This document shows, one piece after another, positions 35,244 through 44,575 of a stretch of 64,000 nucleotides of DNA. The stretch is from RDXT01 sp033762375 (GTDB taxonomy: Bacteria; Bacteroidota; Bacteroidia; J057): the NCBI GenBank assembly GCA_033762375.1, contig JANRLQ010000055.1, positions 1 through 64,000 on the forward strand, given 5' to 3'. A program made the position numbers and the translations under genes. Every line of letters starts with the position of its first letter. The stretch's first letter is position 1. The notes under the pieces are model-generated. The model searched no databases, was not told the origin of the DNA, and worked only from the letters and a program-made list of their open reading frames with translations.

Positions 35244-36773
35244 TTGCACATGGATAACACGTTTCGCGACGCACTGCCCACAGACCCATCAGACCGCGAC
35301 AAAGGTAAAGTCCGCAACCTGGCCCAACAGGCAGGGATGGCTGGTGCTAAACTCCCGCCGCAGGCCCTTGATATGGAGGAGGCAGTCCTGGGAGCACTCC
35401 TGCTGGAGAAGGACGCCCTGCACCGTATTATGGACATTCTGCAGCCACCTATGTTTTACAAGGATGCCAACCGGGTCATCTTTGAGGTCATTCTGGAGCT
35501 GTTTCAAAGTTCGTCACCTGTGGACATCCTCACCGTCAAGGATGCCCTTCGCCGGGTCGGTAAACTGGAAATGACAGGCGGGGCTTTTTACCTGACCGAA
35601 CTCACCGCACGGGTCGCTTCTGCTGCGAATATTGAATACCATGCACGGGTCGTCGCCGAAAAATACATCCTCCGCTCGCTGATCAAAGTATCCGACGAGG
35701 TTGTGCGGCAGGCATACGATGAGACCACCGATGTGTTTGACCTGCTGGACAAAGCCGAGCAGAGTCTGTTTGAAATCTCGGAGACCAACCTCCGCCGTAA
35801 CTACCTGGGCATGCCTGAGCTGGTCATCAAAACCCTGGAGCGGCTGGAAGAGATGCGGAGCAAAAGCAGCAGCGTCACGGGTATCCCCTCCGGTATCGCG
35901 GAGCTGGACCAGATTACGGCAGGCTGGCAACGCACAGACCTGGTGATCGTGGCAGCCCGTCCGGCGATGGGTAAAACAGCCTTTACCCTGTCTGTGGCCC
36001 GTAATGCAGCACTTCGGTTCAACCAGCCGGTGGCCTTTTTTTCCCTGGAAATGGCGGCCGTACAGCTCACCCAGCGCTTGATCTGCTCAGAGGCAGAACT
36101 TGACGCCCAGAAGGTCCGTACCGGCCAGCTCGCTGACTACGAGTGGAAACAACTCATCACCCGCATCGGGGCGCTGAGCAAAACCCCACTTTTTATTGAC
36201 GATACACCTGCCCTCACAGTGTGGGATCTCCGCGCCAAATGCCGCCGCCTCAAGGCGGAAAAAGGTATTGGTATGGTCATCATTGACTATCTCCAGCTGA
36301 TGACCGGACAAGCCAGCAAAGGGGGCAACCGTGAACAGGAGATTGCCGGTATCTCCCGTGCGCTCAAGGAACTGGCCAAAGAGCTTGACGTAGTCGTGAT
36401 CGCACTCTCCCAGCTGAGCCGCGCAGTGGAGTCACGCGGCGGCGACAAACGCCCCGTACTGAGTGACCTCCGGGAGTCTGGCTCCATCGAGCAGGACGCC
36501 GACATGGTTATGTTTCTGTATCGTCCGGAATACTACGGGTTTGAAACCGATGATGACGGCAACTCTACCGAAGGATTGGCCGAAATTATCATCGCCAAAC
36601 AACGTAACGGTCCTACCGGTACGGTCAAAGCGCAGTTTATATCCAAATTTGGCCGGTTTACAGACTGGCAGGCAGGGGTCGTGCACGGGGCTGAGTCCTA
36701 TGTGGACACAGGCAATACGATCACCCTCCCGTCCCGTATGAACCAGGAAAACAACTTTGATGTTCCCTTTTGA
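35244..36773 (+). CDS. dnaB: Replicative DNA helicase DnaB
   Basis: A 509-residue helicase that unwinds DNA at the fork. The N-terminal dimerisation domain contains PPQALDMEEAVLGALLLE, and the C-terminal RecA-like core has Walker A AARPAMGKTAFTLS, Walker B VIIDYLQLM, and the DnaB motif LSRAVESRGGDKRPVLSDLR. Length and order are those of the family and no intein is present. Start MHMDNTFRDAL; an internal Met two codons later is equally possible. The upstream spacer carries four DnaA boxes. Confidence 0.97.
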   Translation: MHMDNTFRDALPTDPSDRDKGKVRNLAQQAGMAGAKLPPQALDMEEAVLGALLLEKDALHRIMDILQPPMFYKDANRVIFEVILELFQSSSPVDILTVKDALRRVGKLEMTGGAFYLTELTARVASAANIEYHARVVAEKYILRSLIKVSDEVVRQAYDETTDVFDLLDKAEQSLFEISETNLRRNYLGMPELVIKTLERLEEMRSKSSSVTGIPSGIAELDQITAGWQRTDLVIVAARPAMGKTAFTLSVARNAALRFNQPVAFFSLEMAAVQLTQRLICSEAELDAQKVRTGQLADYEWKQLITRIGALSKTPLFIDDTPALTVWDLRAKCRRLKAEKGIGMVIIDYLQLMTGQASKGGNREQEIAGISRALKELAKELDVVVIALSQLSRAVESRGGDKRPVLSDLRESGSIEQDADMVMFLYRPEYYGFETDDDGNSTEGLAEIIIAKQRNGPTGTVKAQFISKFGRFTDWQAGVVHGAESYVDTGNTITLPSRMNQENNFDVPF

Positions 36774-36903
36774 GAAGGGGTGATGTAAGGTTTCGACGAA
36801 AATTGCTTCGCTCCTGCGCGGTCTTTCATGATAAAAGACGCAATTTTTGCCAGGATTTCTCCTACCTTTACGAGAGAATATCCACCGGATTACGCCCCTA
36901 GTT

Positions 36904-37806
36904 ATGAGAACATGCTGTATGGCCTTATGGGTCTGGGTTTCTCTTATATCGGCCAGTGCCGCCCCTTTTCCTGCCTGGCTGCCAGAAGGTCAGTTTGAGC
37001 AGGTCAAAAAACAGGCAGCCACTACCTACCGTCCGTTTCTGGTGTATTTTTTTCACGAGGCAGACCGGGATTCCCGCCGGATGAACCGCCAGACGCTTGA
37101 AGACGCCAACCTGGCCCTGTATATCCGCGAGCACTACCTGGCGATCCGCACGGACGTACTGGCCGAGAATGCTCAGGTAGAGATTATCCAGCAGTACAGT
37201 GTGTATAATTTTCCGGCGGTACTTATTTTCAGCCCGGAAGGCAAACTGATGGGACGTACAGAGGGGTATGTGTCGTCCGAAACTTTACAGGGGATATTGG
37301 CCAAACATCACGGCCGCATTGACCCGACACACCTCCTGCCACAGATCGCCCTGGTACAGCCTGAAGAAGTGGTCGCCATGGCAGAACCCCGTGGCACAGC
37401 ACGCGGCGGGGCCAATGGGGACACCCCCATCAAGGTCACAGACCTGCAGACACCTGCGGGCATGACAGCACGGGACGGAAGCCTCACACCGCTACACCTG
37501 ACCGTCAGCGGATTTGAAGATTACAGCCTCACCCGGCTGGAGCGTACGGAGGACAATGCGGCAGTATTTGGGCTGTTATATGGCTCTTATACCCAAGCCG
37601 ATAAACTCACGACCCATCTCGACCGCCTCAAAAAATTCTGGCGGGGACATATATGGATATTCTGCGAAGAAATCTCCGGCACCCTGGTCTATCGCCTGGC
37701 CCTGGGACAGTATGAAGACCGGGAAACAGCAGAGGTATTTGCGGAGTCTATCCAAAAGCTGGAAAAAGTCTCCTGCCAGGTGCTGGTCCTGAGCCAGTTG
37801 CGGTGA
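36904..37806 (+). CDS. Exported thioredoxin-fold and SPOR domain protein
   Basis: A 300-residue protein started at MRTCCMALWVWVSLISASA (signal peptide); the earlier in-frame ATG would put 19 residues upstream of it. Residues 30-140 follow the thioredoxin-like pattern (RPFLVYFFHEADRDSRRMN, YSVYNFPAVLIFSPEG) but the CxxC pair is missing, so it is not a disulfide oxidoreductase. Residues 215-300 fit a SPOR repeat (FGLLYGSYTQADKLTTHL, VYRLALGQYEDRETAEVF), which would bind denuded peptidoglycan glycans. A periplasmic or cell-division-associated role is inferred. It ends just before a strong bidirectional terminator. Confidence 0.82.
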   Translation: MRTCCMALWVWVSLISASAAPFPAWLPEGQFEQVKKQAATTYRPFLVYFFHEADRDSRRMNRQTLEDANLALYIREHYLAIRTDVLAENAQVEIIQQYSVYNFPAVLIFSPEGKLMGRTEGYVSSETLQGILAKHHGRIDPTHLLPQIALVQPEEVVAMAEPRGTARGGANGDTPIKVTDLQTPAGMTARDGSLTPLHLTVSGFEDYSLTRLERTEDNAAVFGLLYGSYTQADKLTTHLDRLKKFWRGHIWIFCEEISGTLVYRLALGQYEDRETAEVFAESIQKLEKVSCQVLVLSQLR

Positions 37807-37824
37807 GGATGCTGCAAGCAGCGC

Positions 37825-37865
37825 ATCACAAAAAAAAACGTCCTGCGGACGTTTTTTTTTGTGAT
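37825..37865. terminator. Bidirectional intrinsic terminator
   Basis: A perfect 19-base inverted repeat (ATCAC-A9-CGTCC, loop TGC, GGACG-T9-GTGAT) lies between the convergent thioredoxin/SPOR and rnr genes. The A9/T9 runs give a uridine tract on both strands, so it can end both transcripts. Confidence 0.9.
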
Positions 37866-37878
37866 CAGCGGAGCTGAT

Positions 37879-40059
37879 TTAGCGGTACGAAACCAGGGTC
37901 ATATCTATCGTGCGGCGTCGGAGGTCAGTCCCGGCGATGGTGACGGTGACCGGGTCCCCGAGGCGGAGGACATTGCCGGTAGCGCGGCCGCGCAGGGCAT
38001 AACTTTTTTCGTCAAAGGTATAATAATCGTCCTTGAGGCTGTGGACAGGCACCAGGCCCTCGCACATGTTTTCGTCCAGCATGACAAAAAATCCACTCTC
38101 GATCACCCCGGAGATCAGGCCGGTGAATTGCTGTCCGATTTTGTCTTCGATAAACTCTACCTGCTTGTACTTGACCGAAGCACGCTCAGCCTCAGCTGCT
38201 GTACGCTCCCGCTCAGAGCAGTGTCGGAGTTCGTCCTCCATCTGGACCGGATTGCCCCGGAATTCACCATTCCCGTAGGCCGTCAGCAGCCGGTGGATCA
38301 TCAGGTCCGGATACCGGCGGATAGGGCTGGTAAAGTGGGTATAAAACGGAAATCCCAGCCCAAAGTGACCGATATTATTCGTAGAGTAGATCGCCTTGGC
38401 CATAGAGCGGATCGCAATGTTTTCGATTACGTTTTGCTCAGGGGTGCCGTTGACCTTGCGGAGGAGCTCGTTGAGGCGGGCAGACATATCTCCCGGCGTG
38501 CGCAGGTCTGCCTGGTGTCCAAAGGCCAGCACAAAATCCTGGAGGCTGGCCAGTTTGTCCGGGTCGGGTTTGTCGTGGATCCGATAGACGGAGGGCAGGG
38601 GAGGGTTGTCCTTGATCTTAAACAGATGCTCGGAGACCTTTCGGTTGGCGAGCAACATAAAGTCCTCAATCAGCCGGTTGGTGTCCTGGATTTTTTTGCG
38701 AATAACACCGAGCGGTTTTCCTGTTTCATCCAGGACAAACTTCACCTCATTGGACTCAAACTCGATGCTGCCCTTGCCCATCCGGTTGGCCCGCAGGGTT
38801 TTGGCGAGTTTGTCGAGGATGGTGAGTTCTTCGCGGTAAGGACCTTCCAGGGTGCCGTCCAGGACCTCCTGGGCTTCTTCATAATTGAAGCGGTAGTCTG
38901 AGTGGATGACCGTACGCCCGATCCATTCGCTGTGGATCCGGGCCTCGCTATCCAGCTCAAATACAGCGGAATAGGTGAATTTATCTTCTTTGGGGCGGAG
39001 GCTGCAGAGGAAGTTGGAGAGTTTCTCCGGCAGCATGGGCACCGTGCGGTCCACCAGGTATACCGAGGTGGCGCGGGTGAAGGCTTCTTTGTCTATCTCC
39101 GTGCCGGGGCGTACATACCAGGAGACGTCCGCAATGTGGATGCCGACCTCGTAGTGACCGTTGGGGAGGTGGCGGAAGGACAGGGCATCGTCAAAGTCCT
39201 TGGCATCGTAGGGGTCAATGGTAAAGGTCGTGATGCCGCGGAAGTCCCTGCGGTTGCGGATTTCGTCCTCCGGGAGGGCCTCAGGGATCTGGGCAGCTTC
39301 AGCCTCGACGGTCGCAGAAAACTTGGGCTGGAAGCCATACTGCATCAGGATGGCGTGCATCTCGGTATTGTGTTCACCGGCCTCACCGAGTACACTCACG
39401 ACTTCTACCTCCGGCAGGCGGCGCTCCCAGGTCAGGAATCGTGCCAGGACCTTCTGGCCGGCTTTGGCAGCGCCGAGCGCCTCGGCGGGGATATAAAAAT
39501 CCGTGCGGAGGGTATCGTCATCGGGGATGAGGAAATATTTGCCGGGCAGGCTCTCCTCTACGATCCCGACGAAGGTAGTCCGGCCCCGGGTGACAATCTC
39601 GACGACCTCGCCCTCCCGGCGACGGTCCCGGCTGCGTTGTGGTTTGATCCGTATGCTGACGGTATCACCGTTAAAGGCCTTGCCGAGGGCATTGGGGCTG
39701 ATAAAAATATCGCCGCCCTCTTGCAGCAGAAATCCTGCCCCGCTGCGGGTGACCTGAATCCGGCCTGTAATAAGCCGGGGCTGGTTGAGGTAACGATACT
39801 TGGCCGGGGCTGTTTTGGCGAGGTCTCCCCCGGCAGCCAGCGTTTCCAGTATTTTTCGATACCCTTCTACGTTTTGCTGGCCATGAAATCCTGTCAGACC
39901 AGCGAGCTGCTTGGCAGAAAATTCGACTTCGGGATTTTGACGGAATAACTCCAGAACCTGTTTTTCGAGCGATGTACTTACCGGTGCGGAGGATGTTTTT
40001 TTGCGTCGTGAACTACGCTGGCGGGAGGCGTTTGGTGTTGCTTTTTTCTTTTTAGACAT
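37879..40059 (-). CDS. rnr: Ribonuclease R
   Basis: A 726-residue 3-prime-to-5-prime exoribonuclease, started at MSKKKKATPNASRQRSS, which gives the usual basic N-terminus; an upstream ATG would add 24 unlikely residues. Order: HTH_12-like helix domain (KQVLELFRQNPEVEFSAKQL), two cold-shock OB folds, the catalytic RNB domain with metal ligands in TIDPYDAKDFDDALSF and RIHDKPDPDKL, and a C-terminal S1 domain (FTGLISGVIESGFFVML). It degrades structured RNA in the cytoplasm and takes part in rRNA quality control. It is convergent with the previous gene and divergent from the Kir gene. Confidence 0.96.
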   Translation of the reverse strand: MSKKKKATPNASRQRSSRRKKTSSAPVSTSLEKQVLELFRQNPEVEFSAKQLAGLTGFHGQQNVEGYRKILETLAAGGDLAKTAPAKYRYLNQPRLITGRIQVTRSGAGFLLQEGGDIFISPNALGKAFNGDTVSIRIKPQRSRDRRREGEVVEIVTRGRTTFVGIVEESLPGKYFLIPDDDTLRTDFYIPAEALGAAKAGQKVLARFLTWERRLPEVEVVSVLGEAGEHNTEMHAILMQYGFQPKFSATVEAEAAQIPEALPEDEIRNRRDFRGITTFTIDPYDAKDFDDALSFRHLPNGHYEVGIHIADVSWYVRPGTEIDKEAFTRATSVYLVDRTVPMLPEKLSNFLCSLRPKEDKFTYSAVFELDSEARIHSEWIGRTVIHSDYRFNYEEAQEVLDGTLEGPYREELTILDKLAKTLRANRMGKGSIEFESNEVKFVLDETGKPLGVIRKKIQDTNRLIEDFMLLANRKVSEHLFKIKDNPPLPSVYRIHDKPDPDKLASLQDFVLAFGHQADLRTPGDMSARLNELLRKVNGTPEQNVIENIAIRSMAKAIYSTNNIGHFGLGFPFYTHFTSPIRRYPDLMIHRLLTAYGNGEFRGNPVQMEDELRHCSERERTAAEAERASVKYKQVEFIEDKIGQQFTGLISGVIESGFFVMLDENMCEGLVPVHSLKDDYYTFDEKSYALRGRATGNVLRLGDPVTVTIAGTDLRRRTIDMTLVSYR

Positions 40060-40318
40060 GCGAAATGATAAATAAAGTAGCAGCAGGCGTATGGCCTCTG
40101 CCAGATTTTGCTTGACTAAGCATGGCTGCACCGGAGGTGGGGACAGAGATGATCTGTTGTGCAGCAGCCTGTTGGGCGAATATACGTTTTTTACGTAGCA
40201 AATCGAAAAAGGATGTCAGCTATCTATAAGTTAACACTTGCTTATCGGTCCCATAACCTGATACCCCTGACAATCATTGCAGGTAGTTGTGTATCTTCAC
40301 CCCATTAATGTGTTGTGT

Positions 40319-41317
40319 ATGGCCCAGCCTGTTTCAAATGCCTCAGACCAGTCGCCACCCCGTCAGGCGCCGCAGGAGTATAAAGACCTGGGGTTTGGTA
40401 CCAAAATACAGGATGCGCATATCCGGCTCATCAATCCGGACGGGACTTTTAATGTGCGCAAGACAGGCGGGGGCCTGGGGGCTGTCAATCCCTACCAGTA
40501 CCTGATCCTGGCCCCGTGGTGGAAGTTTTTACTGCTGGTCCTGGGGCTGTATGTGGTGGTCAATTGTATGTTTGCGTGTTTGTATCTGGCCGCAGGTATT
40601 GAGAACCTGACGGGTGAGCTGGGAGCTGACGCCCCGATGCCTACTTTTTGGGAGGACTTTTGGCATGCATTTTTTTTCAGTGTGCAGACCTACACGACCG
40701 TCGGATACGGATCTGTATCACCTAAGGGGCTGATGACCAATACCCTGGCTGCTTTTGAAGCAATGTTTGGGGTGATGACCTTTGCGTTGGCGACCGGTTT
40801 GTTGTACGGGCGATTTTCGCGGCCCTCTGCCAAAATCAGGTTCAGCGAAAAAATGATCATTGCACCTTATCAGGACATCAACAGCCTTCAGGTGCGGATT
40901 GTCAACCGCCGTCAAAACCAGCTCATTGAACTGGAAGTACTGCTGACCCTGAGCTGGTATGAAATGGTGCAGGGGGAGCGGAAGCAGCGCTTTTTTACCC
41001 TGGACCTGGAGCGCAGTTCGGTGGCTTTGTTTCCCCTGAGCTGGACAATCGTACACCCCATCACGCGGGAGAGTCCGCTCTATGACATCTCGCCGGAGAT
41101 ACTGGCCAGCCGGCAGGCGGAGGTTTTTGTGATCATCAAGGCGTTTGACGACACCTTTGCCCAGGTCGTACACGTGCGCAGGTCTTACCGGGCCGAAGAA
41201 ATCACCTGGGGTGCCCGGTTTGTACCGGCTTTTTATCCAGACCCGGCCTCTGGTAAAATTATCCTCAACATCAATAAAACCGGCGCCTGTGAGGCCGCCC
41301 AACTGAACAAGTACTGA
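40319..41317 (+). CDS. Inward-rectifier-type potassium channel (KirBac)
   Basis: A 332-residue protein started at MAQPVSNASDQSPP; the upstream ATG would add a non-conserved 14 residues. It has the KirBac layout: cytoplasmic N-terminus with the slide-helix LINPDGTFNVRKTG, M1 (WWKFLLLVLGLYVVVNCMF), the pore with the potassium filter TTVGYG near residue 127, M2 (LAAFEAMFGVMTFALATGLLYGRF), and a C-terminal immunoglobulin-like cytoplasmic domain (ILASRQAEVFVIIKAFDDTF). It would pass potassium across the inner membrane. Regulation unknown. Confidence 0.93.
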   Translation: MAQPVSNASDQSPPRQAPQEYKDLGFGTKIQDAHIRLINPDGTFNVRKTGGGLGAVNPYQYLILAPWWKFLLLVLGLYVVVNCMFACLYLAAGIENLTGELGADAPMPTFWEDFWHAFFFSVQTYTTVGYGSVSPKGLMTNTLAAFEAMFGVMTFALATGLLYGRFSRPSAKIRFSEKMIIAPYQDINSLQVRIVNRRQNQLIELEVLLTLSWYEMVQGERKQRFFTLDLERSSVALFPLSWTIVHPITRESPLYDISPEILASRQAEVFVIIKAFDDTFAQVVHVRRSYRAEEITWGARFVPAFYPDPASGKIILNINKTGACEAAQLNKY

Positions 41318-41327
41318 GGGTCAGCGG

Positions 41328-41849
41328 CTAGTTGTAGGCAGCCGACCGCACACCGGAAAATACAGTCAGCGCTATGCCCAGTTGCTGTGCCAGTTGGGCC
41401 ATCAGGTGGGCTGTACGTTTGTCCTGGTACTGGGTGGCGAGCATATAGGTCTCCCGCACGGTCTCCAGCAACTGACGTGTGGCGCGCAGGATGCTCCGCA
41501 CGGCATCGTCAAAATGTTGTACCTGTGCAGGCACCTGCATCCGGCTGGGCGAGGGCAGGAGGGTACTGCCCATGACCGAGGGGGTATGTCCCATTGTGAT
41601 CAGGTGCTCCGCTACGACGGTCTTGCCAAACTCGGCAGCGCCGTAGAGTTGCTGGATTTTACCTGAAAAATCAAGGAAGGGCCGCAGACGACGGTCCCAG
41701 CGAAGTTGCTGCACGTACTGCTGATACACCTGATAGTCTTCCAGCAACAATCCTACCTGCCGGGTGATCGCTTCATGTCCGCCCGGGGTAAGTGCATTAA
41801 ATCGGGATAGTTCCATCTCAGACAGGTTTAGTACCTGCGGCAACAACAT
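41328..41849 (-). CDS. Dps/ferritin-like four-helix protein
   Basis: A 173-residue all-helical protein. The segment LDFSGKIQQLYGAAEFGKTVVAEHLITMGHTP is laid out like the second helix and turn of Dps proteins (FEELY...AERILTLGGTP), followed by a third helix (DDAVRSILRATRQLLETV). The N-terminal His of the Dps ferroxidase motif is Arg (LRWDRRL), and other Glu/His ligands are only partly preserved, so iron oxidation is doubtful. A structural or DNA-protective Dps relative is possible; the assignment rests on the pattern only. Confidence 0.5.
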   Translation of the reverse strand: MLLPQVLNLSEMELSRFNALTPGGHEAITRQVGLLLEDYQVYQQYVQQLRWDRRLRPFLDFSGKIQQLYGAAEFGKTVVAEHLITMGHTPSVMGSTLLPSPSRMQVPAQVQHFDDAVRSILRATRQLLETVRETYMLATQYQDKRTAHLMAQLAQQLGIALTVFSGVRSAAYN

Positions 41850-41901
41850 ACCGCATGGTATGTTGTCTTAAACGAGACAAGGCTGCCGGATGTTTCGTGT
41901 G

Positions 41902-44448
41902 TCAGCGGACGCGTTTGAGCGCAAACCGGTTACTGGCGCTGTTGACCATCGCCCATGTGCTGAATCGTCCGCCCTCATTCACGGCTTCAAGGGTCTGGGT
42001 GAGATTTTCCAGCATAAAAAACTGTCCCGGGCCGTACTCATACAGGCGTACGGGTTCATTCCCGACGGTCGCCATCTGCTGCATGGTCAGGTGATCCCCG
42101 CTGAGGGCGATTACGATCTGGTAATTTTCATAAGCGTAGGTACCGGTCATACGCTGGTAGCGTGCTGCCCGGGTCTGGTAGTCAGGCATCTGAATCCAGG
42201 CCAGATGTGCCTGCATGCGGCGTATGATCTGGGGCGCTGCACGTTTGCTGAGGGCCGCCTCAATGGCAGGAGCTGCCGCAGCAGGATCAGGCCCCACAAA
42301 TGCCTTAAAAGCTGCCTGGATGTGTTCGTTGACTTTAAGGGCGCCGCCCCGGTATTCATTAGACTGGTAGTACCGGAACCCACGTACGCCTCCTGTGCTG
42401 TCCGGCAGGAGCGAAATATCTGTCCCGAAGGCTGTACAGTACGATACCGAGTCAATGGGATACAACCGCACCCGATACTGTTTGCCGGTTCTCATGTACA
42501 GGTCATTCCCCTCAGCGTCCAGATAACTCCGGATATTGGCATAGGAAGTATTCCAGTATTCACCTGCTATGGCCGCAGGGGCATACACCATCCGGCTGGT
42601 GCCGCCGGCCTCGATATAGTCCAGGTGTTTGATAAACTGGCCAAAAGCTGTTACGTCTGGTGACAAGAGGGCCCCCTGTTCAAATATTTTCCGGGCTTTG
42701 TCCCGCTGTCCCAGGGCCAGGTACATCTGTCCGAGGCCGAGCTGGTTGATATTGTCATCCGGGTGATCCCGGAGGTATGGTTCCAGGAGTTCGATCCCTT
42801 TTTTGTATTGTTTGAGCGAAAAATAGCAGTAGGTGGCAATGGAAGTATAAATCCGGGGATCGTATTGTTGCCGCTTGAACTCTTCGAGGACTTTGAGGGC
42901 ATCCTGGTATTTTTCCTGCCGTACAGCCTCCTGCAGGTAGATCAGCCAATAGTTGATATGCTGGGGATTGGTCTCAGCCAGGAGGCGGGTGAGTTCCAGG
43001 GCTTTGGCGTCGTCTCCGTGCTGGCTGTAGTAAAACTGCCGGATTTCAGCCTCAAATGCACCCGGGAGGCGCTTGCGGTGGCGCATGGCCTGGTCGCTGA
43101 GGGCTGTGATTTTTTGGGGGCTGCGTTGATAGGCTTCATAGACACTGCCCAGCACACGGGCCGCCCAGGCAAAAGTTGAGTCCAGCCGCAGCGCCTCCTC
43201 CAGATCACCGACCCGGTAGTACCCAATCGAGTGGGTCCCCAGGAGCCCGGCAGCAAATGCTTTGTACGCGGGCAGGGAAGACGTAAGGTACTGGGAGACA
43301 GGTAGATCTGCTACGGTGGCCAGGTGCTCTCCGGGTACGCCCAGGTTGAGTTTGACGTCCCGAGAGAGGGTGTCCAGCAGCGAAAAAAAGTCTTTGCCGG
43401 TATAGGTCAGTGATTTTTCTACTGTGCCTGACTGTGTCAGGTAAATGCTCAGGCTGATCTCGTAGCCTTTTTGGGGGGTGTAGGCGTAGGTACCGGTGAG
43501 GAGGCGGGCATGCTGCATCTCCTGCGCTTTGTCGAGCATCTCCTTGAGCGAAAAATTGTTGGTTTCGCCCGGATCGTACTGGTTGTACATATAGGGATCC
43601 TGGTCCCACTCCATCTCCAGGGCATACGGGATGCCGGTGGTCATCCATTCGAGGCTTGTGTCCCGGGTGGTATTGGTGAAGTGGGTCACATACACCGACT
43701 TGACCTCGCTGCGGGGTACCAGGGTCCGGCGTACCACATCGCCGTTTTCATCCCGAAACTCTCCTGCCGGTGAAGCCCCCAGGTTGCCCTGCATGAGGGG
43801 AAAGTAGATGATAGGTGCCAGTATCAGGAACAAGACAAACCCGGCCACATACTGCGCCCATACCGGGAGCTGCTGAAACCAGGCGACAGGTCCCTGTGCA
43901 AACCGCCGGTCAAACTTGCCGGTCATCTTGCGGGGATCCGGGATGGCCAGTCCGGGAACTGACAGTGCAAAAATTTCCAGGGGTTTGGTGACATTTTTAA
44001 ACCCAAATACGCCCAGGCTGCGTACGGTAAATTCAGGCTGGTTTTTGATGTACTCGTACAGGCTCTCTGACAGGAGGATACTCCCCGGTATGGCCAGTGA
44101 CTCTACCCGGGAGGCAATATTCACCCCGTCTCCGATCACCTCGGTATCTGACAACAAGACATCACCTGTATGAAGACCGATCCGGAGCGGTACCCTGGGA
44201 GACTCCTGCAGGGCCAGTTGGATCGCCTGGGCACAAGCTACCGCATCCACGGCACTGTCAAATACGCTCAGGGTTCCATCCCCGTAATATTGGACGATCT
44301 GGCCCCGGTATTGGGTATGGTACTGTTCAAACACCTCGCGGTGCCGTTGCCGGATCACCAGGGCCTGGGCTTCATTTTCCTGCATCAGCGCAGTGTATCC
44401 GACGATGTCGGTAAACATAATGGCAGCAAGGCGGCGGGTCGGATTCAT
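41902..44448 (-). CDS. Class III adenylate/guanylate cyclase with TPR region
   Basis: An 848-residue protein. An N-terminal cyclase catalytic domain (residues 5-170) has the two metal-binding aspartates in AIMFTDIVGYTALM and VQYYGDGTLSVF and the IGLHTGDVLL strand. One membrane segment follows (YVAGFVLFLILAPIIYFPL), then a TolB-like/periplasmic domain (VKSVYVTHFTNTTRD) and at least four TPR-like helical repeats to about residue 640, ending in a beta domain. The catalytic end is cytoplasmic and the repeats periplasmic. Such proteins link envelope sensing to cyclic nucleotide output; substrate (ATP or GTP) cannot be told. It is divergent from 44576. Confidence 0.88.
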   Translation of the reverse strand: MNPTRRLAAIMFTDIVGYTALMQENEAQALVIRQRHREVFEQYHTQYRGQIVQYYGDGTLSVFDSAVDAVACAQAIQLALQESPRVPLRIGLHTGDVLLSDTEVIGDGVNIASRVESLAIPGSILLSESLYEYIKNQPEFTVRSLGVFGFKNVTKPLEIFALSVPGLAIPDPRKMTGKFDRRFAQGPVAWFQQLPVWAQYVAGFVLFLILAPIIYFPLMQGNLGASPAGEFRDENGDVVRRTLVPRSEVKSVYVTHFTNTTRDTSLEWMTTGIPYALEMEWDQDPYMYNQYDPGETNNFSLKEMLDKAQEMQHARLLTGTYAYTPQKGYEISLSIYLTQSGTVEKSLTYTGKDFFSLLDTLSRDVKLNLGVPGEHLATVADLPVSQYLTSSLPAYKAFAAGLLGTHSIGYYRVGDLEEALRLDSTFAWAARVLGSVYEAYQRSPQKITALSDQAMRHRKRLPGAFEAEIRQFYYSQHGDDAKALELTRLLAETNPQHINYWLIYLQEAVRQEKYQDALKVLEEFKRQQYDPRIYTSIATYCYFSLKQYKKGIELLEPYLRDHPDDNINQLGLGQMYLALGQRDKARKIFEQGALLSPDVTAFGQFIKHLDYIEAGGTSRMVYAPAAIAGEYWNTSYANIRSYLDAEGNDLYMRTGKQYRVRLYPIDSVSYCTAFGTDISLLPDSTGGVRGFRYYQSNEYRGGALKVNEHIQAAFKAFVGPDPAAAAPAIEAALSKRAAPQIIRRMQAHLAWIQMPDYQTRAARYQRMTGTYAYENYQIVIALSGDHLTMQQMATVGNEPVRLYEYGPGQFFMLENLTQTLEAVNEGGRFSTWAMVNSASNRFALKRVR

Positions 44449-44575
44449 ACAATTAGGTTGCTTGGTGCAGCAATTTGGTATTTTTGATACTAAAAGGCAC
44501 TATATGCCCTGAAGAAAACTTTGTCAGGCCGGGATTGTTGAAGGTCTGGTATGCTCAAGCATATCAGGATTACCT

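Noticed and set aside
36846..36870. TTTTG and TACCTTTA as a promoter of the thioredoxin/SPOR gene
   Set aside because: The interval of about 13 bases is too short for the Bacteroidota minus-33/minus-7 spacing.
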